This document shows positions 44,768 through 55,263 of a stretch of DNA of 64,000 nt, in pieces. The DNA lies in the NCBI RefSeq assembly GCF_963676685.1, contig NC_092346.1:77391821-77455820 (forward strand), given 5' to 3'. The translations under genes were made by a program, and so were the position numbers. Position 1 is the stretch's first letter; each line of letters begins with the position of its first letter. This DNA is from Mytilus edulis (taxonomy: Eukaryota > Mollusca > Bivalvia > Mytilida > Mytilidae). The notes beneath the pieces are model-generated. The model had not been told where the DNA came from, did no database searches, and saw only the letters and a program-made list of their open reading frames with translations.

Positions 44768-45520
44768 TTGGGTTACAATAATGCATATTTTGTGAAGAAT
44801 CACACTGAATCTTCCAGAAAATATACTGAAGATGATATTATCAAAATACTGGACTTTTTGATCGACAATATATTTGTTGAGTTTGGAGGATTTATATTTC
44901 AACAGACAGTCGGTATTCCAATGGGTACTAATTGTGCACCCCTGCTGGCTGATTTGTTTTTGTACTCGTATGAAGCAGAATTCATTCAGAACCTTCTAAA
45001 AGACAAAAAGAAAAAGCACTTTGCGAAATTCTTTAATTTTACTTTCCGATATTATGATGATGTTCTATCATTGAATAACCCATATTTCAGCCAATACCTA
45101 CATCTCATATATCCCAGTGAACTTGAAATTAAGGATACTACTGATACTAGAAGGACTGCTTCATACCTTGATCTTTTCCTCAATATTGACGTAGATGGAC
45201 GACTTCACACGAAAATCTATGATAAACGGGACGATTTCAACTTCCCAATTATCAATTTCCCATTTCTTAGCAGTAACATACCCTCTGCTCCTTCGTATGG
45301 TGTTTACATATCACAATGTATACGTTATTCTCGTGCTTGTTCACACTATACGGACTTCATATACGGGAGTGTGCTCCTTACGCAGAAACTGCTTCAACAA
45401 AGTTATGAGGACAGATTAAAACTGACACTCCGTAAATTTTATGGACACCATCACGAATTGGTGGATCCACACGATGTATCTTTGACCAAACTAGTTAAGG
45501 ACATTTTTACCACATGGTAG
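44768..45520 (+). mobile_element. 5'-truncated reverse-transcriptase ORF (Penelope-like?)
   Basis: 250-codon frame with the reverse-transcriptase motifs VGIPMGTNCAPLLADLFLYS (motif with GIPMG) and FRYYDDVLSLNN (YYDD, in place of YADD), then SYLDLFLNIDVDG and a tail without a recognised nuclease. The frame starts at GYNNAYFVKN, where its likely N-terminal half is missing. RT fragments of this type are common in molluscs and fish. Placing it among the Penelope-like elements is a guess from motif style; a GIY-YIG nuclease would settle it and is not seen. Confidence 0.65.
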
Positions 45521-45596
45521 ATTGTTGTTTGTCATTATGTCGTCTAATCTTTTAATTACCAAACTTGACTTATTCCCGATTGTGACTGTTTTGCTG

Positions 45597-47040
45597 AGTG
45601 TGAATTCGCATTGACTATAAGACGTGTTACGGTACTTGTCTATCCCAAATTCATGTATTTAGTTTAAATGTTTGTTTTATTTGTAATTCTCATCGGATTT
45701 TGTCAAATGTGTTGACTTCTTTTCTATTATATTTATGTGTTATGGTAAATAATATTAATCACCGCATTCATTTATTAGATTTCATTTTGTTCAACGTAAT
45801 CAGTACGATATTTTACGTTTGAAGTGAGATTCAAAACAAACCGGACATATAGCTTTATAATATAGTTAATTGCTGCCTTAGTTTGCTATTAATAAATATT
45901 CAAATGTGCATTGTTATTAAGTGCAATATCAGTATTTAGTTCAAATGTAATCTTGGGTCAGTCCTAGTTCTATCTTATTCATTCAAATGACGTCATTTTT
46001 CATATTTTGATGATCTGTTTTACAAATTCAAATGACGTCATCATTTTTTTTTTGGTCATTTTTTACAATTTCAAATATGACGTCACTTGGCGTTGAGGTT
46101 TAAACATATTCGGATGTGTCTACATATTGTGTTGCAAATGTCTGGTTATGTAATGTATTTCCGTTGTTTCCTGTAATTAGTCAATATTCAGTTCTATCAT
46201 GTACAGCTTTTGTTTATTAATTTTATAAATTTACTGTGTTTGCAAAATTATAAATTATTCTAAATGATAAGGATGTTCTGGTAACTAACAGAAAACCCTG
46301 GCCGTTTTTGGTACAACTTTTTTGATCTTTTGGTCATCGATGCTGTTCGACTTTGTGCTTGTTTCGGCTTTCAAACTTTTGTATCTGGGCATCACTAGTA
46401 GATCTTGTGTGGATAAAATACACTTCTGGCGTATAAAAATTTTCAACTTGTTGCCTTTTGTTGGCTGTTGTTCGTGTGTTTCTTTGTCAATTGTATTCTC
46501 CAATTTATTTATATTGTAGTCCTGTAGTGTTGACTTGTCATCTTAATGTTATATTTCACATGGCTATGAACGGGGATGTTTGGCATGCCACAAAACCAGG
46601 TTCAACCCGCCATTTTTTTTCTTTAAAAATGTCCTGTACCAAGTCAGGAATATGGCCATTGTTATATTGTAGTTCGTTTCTGTATGTGTTACATTTTAAC
46701 GTTGCGTCGTTTGTTTTCTCTTATTTTTGAGTGTAAATTCACATTGCGATAAGACGTGTCACGGTACTTGTCTATCCCAAATTCATGTATTTGGTTTTGA
46801 TGTTATATTTGTTATTCTCGTGGGATTTTGTCTGTTGCTTGGTCCGTTTCTGTGTGTGTTACATTGTAGTGTTGTGTCGTTGTTCTCCTCTTATATTTAA
46901 TGCGTTTCCCTCAGTTTTTGTTTGTTACCCCGATTTTGTTTTTTGTCCATGGATTTATGAGTTTGAACATCGGTATACTACTGTTGCCTTTATTTGGCCT
47001 TATCGCCTGCTGGCGTTTTCAACTTTGTAGGTATACATTC
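45597..47040 (+). repeat. Direct repeat and dispersed repeat 3' of the RT ORF
   Basis: GAATTCGCATTGACTATAAG then ACGTGTTACGGTACTTGTCT at 45597-45715 recurs, diverged, at 46731-46833 as AAATTCACATTGCGATAAG then ACGTGTCACGGTACTTGTCT, about 1.13 kb apart. Around 46500-47040 the text matches in reverse the repeat at 142-345. Together with the 3' tail of TTAG repeats near 47560-47580 it could be the 3' UTR of the RT element. Confidence 0.5.
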
Positions 47041-47372
47041 TGGAGGATATTCTGAGAAAATGCTATCCAGATTAAGGTCGTTGGAATTTTCAATTGTTTG
47101 ATAACGGATTCAATTGTTATTTCGTTGTCCGCCATTTTGTTTTATATGTGCGATACACGCTTTGCACAGTTGAATATTACGAGATATGCAGGATTATCAA
47201 TAAAAAGTTCAAGCGATGCACTTACATTGAATTAGTTCATATAATTAATAATACTTTAACTAATTTTCATGATGTTAATATGCTGTCGGAAAACGTGGAA
47301 GTAGGCAGCATTTTTCTCTGCAAAATTGCATTGCCGCTTTTAATTCAACTAACACATTGTTGGGTTGATGTT

Positions 47373-47420
47373 TAGACGAGTTCTAAAATGATTTTAGTAT
47401 GTACTAAAATCATTTTAGGA
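47373..47420. repeat. Near-perfect short palindrome
   Basis: CTAAAATGATTTTAGTA is followed after two bases by TACTAAAATCATTTTAG. The 17-base arms are fully complementary and could form a stable hairpin. Confidence 0.75.
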
Positions 47421-48060
47421 TACCCAATATGTGTGGCTTGTTATTAGTGTCAAACTTGTTGGCTGTTATGTTTTATTGTTGTTTTGTTTTGTATATGTTT
47501 TTATATGTGTTCATGTGTTTCAGCGATGACCTTTTGTACTGGATTTTATACTGAATAAAATTAGTTAGGTAGTTAGTTAGTTACATATATTATAATGTAA
47601 CCCTTATAAACATAACGGTTTTCACGTTTAATTTTATAAACCTAAATTAACCGCATTAAACCAGTGAAATGTCAATAATCAAACGTTTAAATGTTTACCT
47701 GTATTAAAAAGGTATTTTTTTTGGAAATTCCGGCTACACACACCCATGATTTTTGGAAAACGTTAAATTTAACTAGAAACACTAAACAGTCATACTACTC
47801 TGCCCTAAATTGAGGCCAAGGGGGGGAATACACAAATCAAATCGAGGTGGTACAACTTTTAAAACTAATATTGATTATGGTATTAAACGTTATCTGAATC
47901 AAACATCACAATAAAAACAAAATAATATCAACTGTCGCTATCTAATACCGACACCACAAGGGAAATCAATAAAAAAGATTGCGCTGACACGTGATTAAAC
48001 AGATCCCGGTGAAAACTTGTCACAGTATACTAGGGACGGAAGAAATCACTTCAAACAGAA
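47421..48060. other. Upstream region of gene 3
   Basis: No gene frame. The 60 bases before 48061 contain ACTAGGGACGGAAGAAATC and CTTCAAACAGAA just before the ATG. A core promoter could lie here, but no TATA or initiator element is convincing. Confidence 0.3.
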
Positions 48061-48066
48061 ATGGAG
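48061..48066 (+). CDS. Candidate two-codon first coding exon of gene 3
   Basis: ATGGAG lies just before GTAAGGACC, a good donor. It joins in phase 0 with the exon at 55725. The second exon also has its own ATG at 55734, so translation could start there if this exon is not used. Confidence 0.5.
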
Positions 48067-51000
48067 GTAAGGACCTATCTATTGTAGTTGAATTGAGATG
48101 ATTGTAATCGTTGATATCTAGACATATATATGTCTAACTTATTCCAAGACACTAAAATGCAAACTAGTATTCAACTATATATATTGCACCTGTGTCAGGC
48201 ATTCTGATTTCATTTCAATGAATTTCGGGAGATATTGTTAACTTATGACTCTCAAAACAAAGCAGGATGGTTTATAATAATGTTTCTAATATTACCATTT
48301 ATTTGCATTCTACATGGATTGCTTTGTTTTATTTGTTATTGTATTTATATATTCGATGAAAAGCTTATTTAAAAAATATACTTGTTTTACAACATGCCGA
48401 ATCAAAATGCTGTTCTACTTACTCATTTCGATCTGTGCGTTTGCTAAATCGATCTGTGCGTTTGCTAAACCGTCAGATCAAGTCTTCGGGTAGAAATGCA
48501 TGTAATTCAGTGATTGTGGTTTGTTGTCAGATGTACGTCATTCTTTTTGTTGTTTATTGTTTTGTACATGATAAATCAGGCCGTAAGTTTTCTCATTTGA
48601 ATTGTTTTAGTTTGTCATTAGCTTGCTATGCGGTATGTGTTTTGCTCATTGTAGAAGGCCGTGCAGTGACATGAAGTTACTAACCTTCCACGTCAGTTGG
48701 TCTCTAATAGAGAGGTGTCTCATTGGAAATCACACCACATCTTTTTTTTAAAATGAATTAAACTTAAGCATGTTTGTTATGTTAATCGAAAGCGCATGAC
48801 GATTATTATTACATGTATTGTTTGAGAGTTATTTTTAAATTGATTTAAATATTTTATTTACATAGTGTAACAAAATTGTCTAAGCTGTTACTAAACATTA
48901 TAGATAATATGGTAAACTAATATGCAAATATTGAATAATTGTTTATTCTTTTTTTAGAAAATATTAAAAATTGGGTACGCTAACAAGTTCATTAATGGAT
49001 CACAAAACTATCTCTAGGCTCTGGAGAGCCTATGTCGCTCACCTGATACTACTTTGTTTTTGGAAATCATGTAAAGATAGATTAAAATCATAACAGATAC
49101 CCAAATAATGAATGAGGCCAAAGGAGTAGGTCCGGTAAGGGCCGATTTCGGCCTCAATTTTCAAGTTCATCTAACGAAAGATTTTAGACACTTTCTAAAC
49201 ACTTAAGTGTCTATTTCAATTGATTCAATTAGTTAATGGGGAAGATTTTAACTTAAAAAGCGGTCCTACTAAAAAGCGCCCGGGAGCGCCAAAAAGCGCC
49301 CGGGGAAGGAAAATTAGCCCCCGGGAGAATAAAATAATACTATTATATAACAATAAATTTTTTCCATAAAAAAAAATCATTGCTTGTTTTGTCCTTAATA
49401 TAAATTGGGATATGTACAATGCTACATCTAAAGTGCCGGTTCTTGCACTTTTGCATTTTAGATATCAAAATTGTATATAAATAAGTAAATGAATATAAAT
49501 GAGAGTATATAGAAGAATCATGAACGATATTGTCCTCGATCAAAACGTATATTTTGTTACTTGAAAATAATCAGTGCCTGAGGTCTAATATTTTAGCAAC
49601 TGCATGGTGAACACCTTTTTTTATGCAGATGCTGATAAAGATATATGATATCTTTTTATAAAACTACAACTGTTTTAATGGCAATGCTTATCAGGGTTTT
49701 AATGCTTAGTTTTAAATTTAAACACAACTCCTGCTTTTTACCCCCTTGTTTTAAAGGGGCACTAACTACGATATATATAAAAAAATAAAGTATGATTTTT
49801 TTTAGATCAATCATTCATCAAATTGGAATAATGAAATAATAATTTGCTTTTAGCAATCAATTTCCTTTAATTTTGTTGAAATAAGCGATTAAACATAATT
49901 TTTGACTGATTCACTTGCAAGTGAAAACGTCATCATCATTCTAACCAGCTAGAGATTGACAACGCATGCATTGTACGTGTACTGGTTATTTAAAGAAAAA
50001 GAATGTCAACAATGAAAGTGAAACTACGGTAAATCATTTGATTACTAATTCGATGCACATAAAATCATTCTTATATGGTTAAAAACAATGAGAAACATCT
50101 ATTTTTAATCTATAAAATAAAATCAAACAGACCTATAAAAATGCAATTGCACGTGTTGGTTTAATCTATTCGTATCTTTATTATATGATCTGAGGTCAAA
50201 TCGATAGTTAATTAGATGGCGTCTGGACTAAAATACACACGAAACGAACCTATATATTATCTACCCCATGCTCTGTAAACTGTTTATTTTAGACTTTTGA
50301 TAGTTTGGATAAATGTTTTACATTGTTATAAACCAAATATGAGAATTTGAGTCAAATCGGTTACAATGAATTTGACAGCTAGTGCCCCTTTAACTGCGGT
50401 ACATGTATAGTACTGCTTTATTTGCTGATTTATTATGTGTAACTCTTTTAATATTGATTAGATTGATATTTATCTGTGAAATTTAAGTTTTTTTACATTT
50501 TTCATTTTGATATCGTTTTTAAAAAACATGTCTTTTGATGTCTTACATTTTATAAATCTTCAGCATAAACTGTGATCCATTACTATCTGTCTTTCGAAAT
50601 AGTAGACCTATTCATATATTATTGTTAAAATTGAAACATTTATACTTGTTTTTGTGTTTATTTCATCGCCGGACACAAAGTTGTCTCATGCCAATAAAAT
50701 ATCTACATATATAATTTCCCTGGGGCGCTATTTTTCTTCCCCGGGCGCTAATTTTTCTTCCCCGGGCGCTTTTTCTTTTCCCCGGGCGCTTTTTCTTCAC
50801 CCGGGCGCATTTTAGTAGGACCCTTAAAAAGTCATTTAAAACGCCCCGATTCAAGCTTTAATCTGAAAAATCTATCAAATATGCCAAAAATCGTCACTTT
50901 TCAGATGGTTTTTGTCAAAAATGAAAGTGGCCGCATCCGTGTTCATCCTCAACCTTTATATACTAGTATATTATGTATTATCATCAAATACAACTTACAT

Positions 51001-54000
51001 TTCAATATTATGAATGAACACGAATGCGGCCACTTTCATTTCAGACGGAAACCGTCTAAAATATAACTAAAATGCTACAATTGTGAAGATTTCAGTAATT
51101 TAGCATGACTTAATGATGCTAGTACCCGATATATGTGCATTGTTTTGTCAAAAACAGTCCATATTTATGTAGCAGAAGCATTCTACTTTGCAATAAATAT
51201 CTAAACGATAAAATTTTCACAATTTTCTAAAACTGCTATATTTTGAGGCCAAAAAAGGGGTCTTACTGAACCTACTCCAAATTTAGTTTAATATTGGCCA
51301 AGTAATTTGATACAAAATCCTGATGGCCATCTTGAACAGTAAATCGTCAGTAAATTAGCAACACTTCACCAGCACCTCATAAAGAACATTTATGTCATGT
51401 TTGGTTTCATTCCATTCTGTGCTCCTCTAGAAGAAACATTTGTATATATATGTTTCGGATAGGCTCCGTTGTTAAACTAAGTTCCCCTATGGCAGCCATC
51501 TTGTTGATGGATTTGCTACAATGTAACATCACTTTTGTCGGCACATAAAAGAAACATTCATTCCATGTATGGTTTCATTCCATTCAGTGGTCCTTTATAA
51601 GAAGATTTTTGTATTTATTACTTTTAGATTCCTTTGTTAAACTAAGTTCCCTACTGGCAATCGCCTTGAACGATTGATTGGCTACAAAGTAAAAACACTT
51701 TGTCTTCACCTAAAAAGAAACATTCATTCCATGTTTGGTTTCATTCCATTCAGTGGTCCTTTGTAAGAAGATTTTTGTGTTTATTACTTATAGATTCCTT
51801 TGTTAAACTAAGTTCCCTACTGGCAATCGTCTTGGGTGATTGATTGCCTACAATGTAACAACATTGCATGTATTTCCCATAGGGTCCTCTGTTAAACTAA
51901 GTTCTCATCTGACGACCATTTTGAATGATTGATTGGCTACAATGTACCAACACTTGGTCAGCACCTCATAACGAAAATTCATGCAATGTTTGGTTTCGTT
52001 CCATTCATTTGTTCACTAGAGTCGTGGTGTAATGGTTAGCACATCGGACTACTAACACAAAGGTTCTTGGTTCGATCCCCGGTCCGGGGAGAAAATTTCA
52101 GTGTCTGAATTTTCGGCTCTCTCTTGACACCATTTGCGAGTATGGTCTTTAGAAACGATGAAAGTACGTCAGGAGGGGACGATAAATGGCTGATCCGTGT
52201 TAAGAGAGAGACACATTTCTTGCACGTAAAAGACACCCTTGTAGATTTCGAAAAAGAGCAGGTTAATGCCGCTACAAGGCAGCACTTGCACCCGCAAAAT
52301 GAAAAGGGATTAATACAAGTTGCAATAACTTGTTTCCCAATTCACTATAAATCAATATATTTAAACTGAATTAAACTTCTCTAGAAGAATTTCAAAATGT
52401 AAAAATTTAACGAAGACGAACTTAATGTCAGGTGAGCTAAAAATTGACTACTAGCCTGTCTAAAATAATGATAAGAATAATCACAAGTGCTACACTTAGA
52501 GCTTCCTTTTATTGTCTACTTTTAATTTTGATTATATTTTCATTTTAGGTATAATTTTAGAAGATATTTTGTTGCCTTCGAATCTCAGTTATTCTAAGGA
52601 AATAATTCATTAGTGCCACGCTTGCAGTTGTACTATGTTTTGGTCCTAGTTAAAGCATTTCTTCAAACAACTAGACAAATACGTCTACAAATATTAGTGG
52701 GCTAAAAATGAGATAAAGAAGTGGTTATTGTATGACAAAATATTTTGAGAGTCGATTGATTAAATTTTTGTTACACCAAGGACAATATAACCATGTATCT
52801 ATAATACTAAAATTACGAGGTCCAATTTGTCAGCCGTCATCACGTAAAAACGACGAATCACAGAATTCAACTTTATATATAACTAATATAGTACAAAGGT
52901 GTAGATTAAAAATTACACCACTCCAGACCCTTTTGTTTTCCACGTAATTAATATTGCCAATAATTAAGAAGTTCCGGGTCGAGTCCGCTACCGATACCAA
53001 TAGTATATTCACCTGTTACCTATTACCTTATCTGTACGTTCCGCATCTGACAGGCGCACCACCAAACGTTGTATTCAGGACTAATATGCTATATACACGG
53101 GTCATAACCACAGGGTTAATTTGACACCACTAAATTGTCAAATTGTTACCTATTGTAGTATTTTAATCAGTAAGACTTTCTAAGATAACAATACGAATAC
53201 TAAAAATCTGGACTAAAAATAAGGTACAGTTTTCAATTTGTTAGTGGGCATGACGTAAAACAGCAAAGCAAAGAATTCAACTTTATTTATAACTTATATA
53301 GGACAATGCTGTTAATTAAAAAATACTCCATTCCAGGACCTTTTGTTTTCCAAATAATTAATATTACCAATAACTGATAAGTTCCAGTTCAACGGGTTCA
53401 AACAGAAAGACTTGAAAGCAGAGAAAAACTGTGTATCTTATAATCGAAATGACTTTATCAGATGACAATACTAATACTAAAATAAGGCTTGCGCATAGTT
53501 ATATACTTTAATTCAGTCACGGACCCGTGATATCACGGGTGTGTTCTAGTATTGTTTAACAAAACGTGGATTTTATGGGTATATACAGATCTCTCGCATA
53601 ACTTAAAAGAAACATTGTCAAATGATAACTGGTTTACGATAAATAGGTCTGTTTTGTGGACATACACAAAATGGGTACACCACGACGTGAACTGTACAGT
53701 GTTAAACTGTTGGAACTGGCTTGAATTGTGAGCTACCAGCCTTATTAATTTTAATATCAAGTAAGGCACAGGTCATAAATGATGCTAAAATTAAATAAAA
53801 CACAGGTCATAAATTATGCAAGCTTCTGTGTGATATTGGTTATTTATATACGACCGCAGAATTTTTTTTGCGTCGTATAATGCTATCATGTCGTCGTCGT
53901 CGTCCAAAGACGCATTTAGTTTCCGGACAATAACTTTAGTTTAAGTGAATGGATCTCTATACCAGTAGGTTCAATACCAATAAAGGGAGGTTGGGATTGA

Positions 54001-55231
54001 TTTTGGTGGTTATGGTCCAAATAGTTTTAGGAATTAGGGGCCAAAAAGGGGACCCGAATAAGCATTTTTGTAGTTGCCAAACAATACTGTAAACCAACTT
54101 ATTTTCGCGGATACTTTATTTCGCGTTTAGCCTTATCTAGTCAACTTCGCGGCTATTTAATTTCGCGATATTCTTATTTACTAGAGTTGTTTAAATAAGG
54201 TAACTTGAATTTAAGTGTATGAATCTCTCTGAAATTTTACCACAAATTTCCATACCATGAAGGGATGGTTATTATTGACTTGGGGGAGGGGTGTTATGGT
54301 TCAAACTGCTTAGGAATTGGGGACAAAAAAGGGGGGAAACTATGTTTTTCTGGTCAATGGACAATTAAGACAATTTAAAAGCAGTGTAAGGGAGGTAATC
54401 CAAAAACAATTAAAATACAATGTTGGGTATATTTGGATTAACCTCCCTTATACTACTTGTAAATTATATACAAAGAAATGTCAGGTTTTGGACTATTTGC
54501 CAAAAGAAGGGTGTCACGTTGTGTTTAAATCATCTTTTTTTCGGGGGGGGGGGGGGGCGGGGGTATTGCACAAAAGCAAAAAATATATAAATTAAAATCA
54601 TAATTTAGGGTTATTGCATGAATATTGGGGAATATTGTCCCGAGTAGAATTTTATATTGCACGAGCTTGCGAGTGCAATATATGTTCTACGAGGGACAAT
54701 ATTCCCCAATATTCATCAATAACCCTTTTATTGTATAGCAATATAATATTTAAAAGTTAACATTGGTTTAAACTAAGATTTTGTCGTTGATGACGTCATG
54801 AATTTTGAAGATTTATTGCACTAGTTCAATATTAGAATTTATTGCACGCTAACTTTTGGTTACTTTCTGTGGGAAATATTATATTGCTATACAATAATAC
54901 CAATTATAAGTTCTTCGACTACAGTTATTCTGTGTCAAACAATTAATAAAAATTCGAATTCAGACCTGTAGTGAATCAAGAACGAATATTGTGTCCAGTT
55001 TTGTCCCAACTGTTCAGTGTTGAACCTCTGCGGTACCCAGCTGCGCTCAGCGAAGCAATTTATGATGATCTATGATGTGTTGCAATTGTGTGCTTAAAGA
55101 ATAAAATTGTAAAAAAAACTCCAAGGGACTATTTTGAATCAATGTTTTGAGAATGGCCTTATTGTGAATCCCTGGCCTTGTTTCCTGATTGCGATTCCAC
55201 AAGTAAAAGCATCATGTATAAATGTGAAGTA

Positions 55232-55263
<32 letters not shown>

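Larger units (their letters stand above)
41885..44786 (-). pseudogene. Broken SGNH-like / coiled-coil / RGG gene
   Basis: Read on the minus strand, three open stretches follow each other. (a) 44786-44532: no known domain, with HVWYYDHLGNSAEHDIRWFD. A frame change near 44555 then leads into HVCIEILAKHPHDTDTPLLY, and this frame runs on through FPIFIALIKKIKKF. (b) From there to about 43580 it carries a long coiled coil (Gln/Lys/Glu-rich, LEHENSDLKMSLQQVKH). (c) 42496-41885: an SGNH-hydrolase-like part with FHSLTNELRE (block III region) and DDKYHLSDQG (Asp-x-x-His of block V), then an RGG/Tyr/Asn tail ending SRGRGYG. A second frame change near 43580 (before IDVSKLSSK-type sequence) and a Helitron-like insertion at 42497-43561 separate (b) from (c). 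A catalytic GDS serine motif is not visible. Family unknown; the two frame changes argue for a pseudogene. Confidence 0.6.
49126..51279. mobile_element. GGAGTAGGTCC element (second level)
   Basis: The left end GGAGTAGGTCCGGTAAGGGC continues with a block ending GGCCTCAA. The right end has TTGAGGCCAAAAAAGGGGTC and ends ACTGAACCTACTCC. The arms pair over about 35 bases with mismatches. About 2.15 kb, no transposase. Confidence 0.7.
49033..52441. mobile_element. Outer AGGTGAGCTA element (first level of a nest)
   Basis: The left end TGTCGCTCACCTGA is mirrored at the right by TCAGGTGAGCTAAAAA. The short relative at 17099-17284 has the same ends. Its own sequence is the flanks 49033-49125 and 51280-52441; the right flank carries a 166-bp tandem repeat and a SINE. 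Confidence 0.6.

Noticed and set aside
52020..52092. Possible tRNA gene
   Set aside because: Box A and B are present but the acceptor ends do not pair and a SINE core follows.
54541..54565. Long G-run as a possible G-quadruplex regulator
   Set aside because: One homopolymer within a degraded element; may be slippage or sequencing noise.
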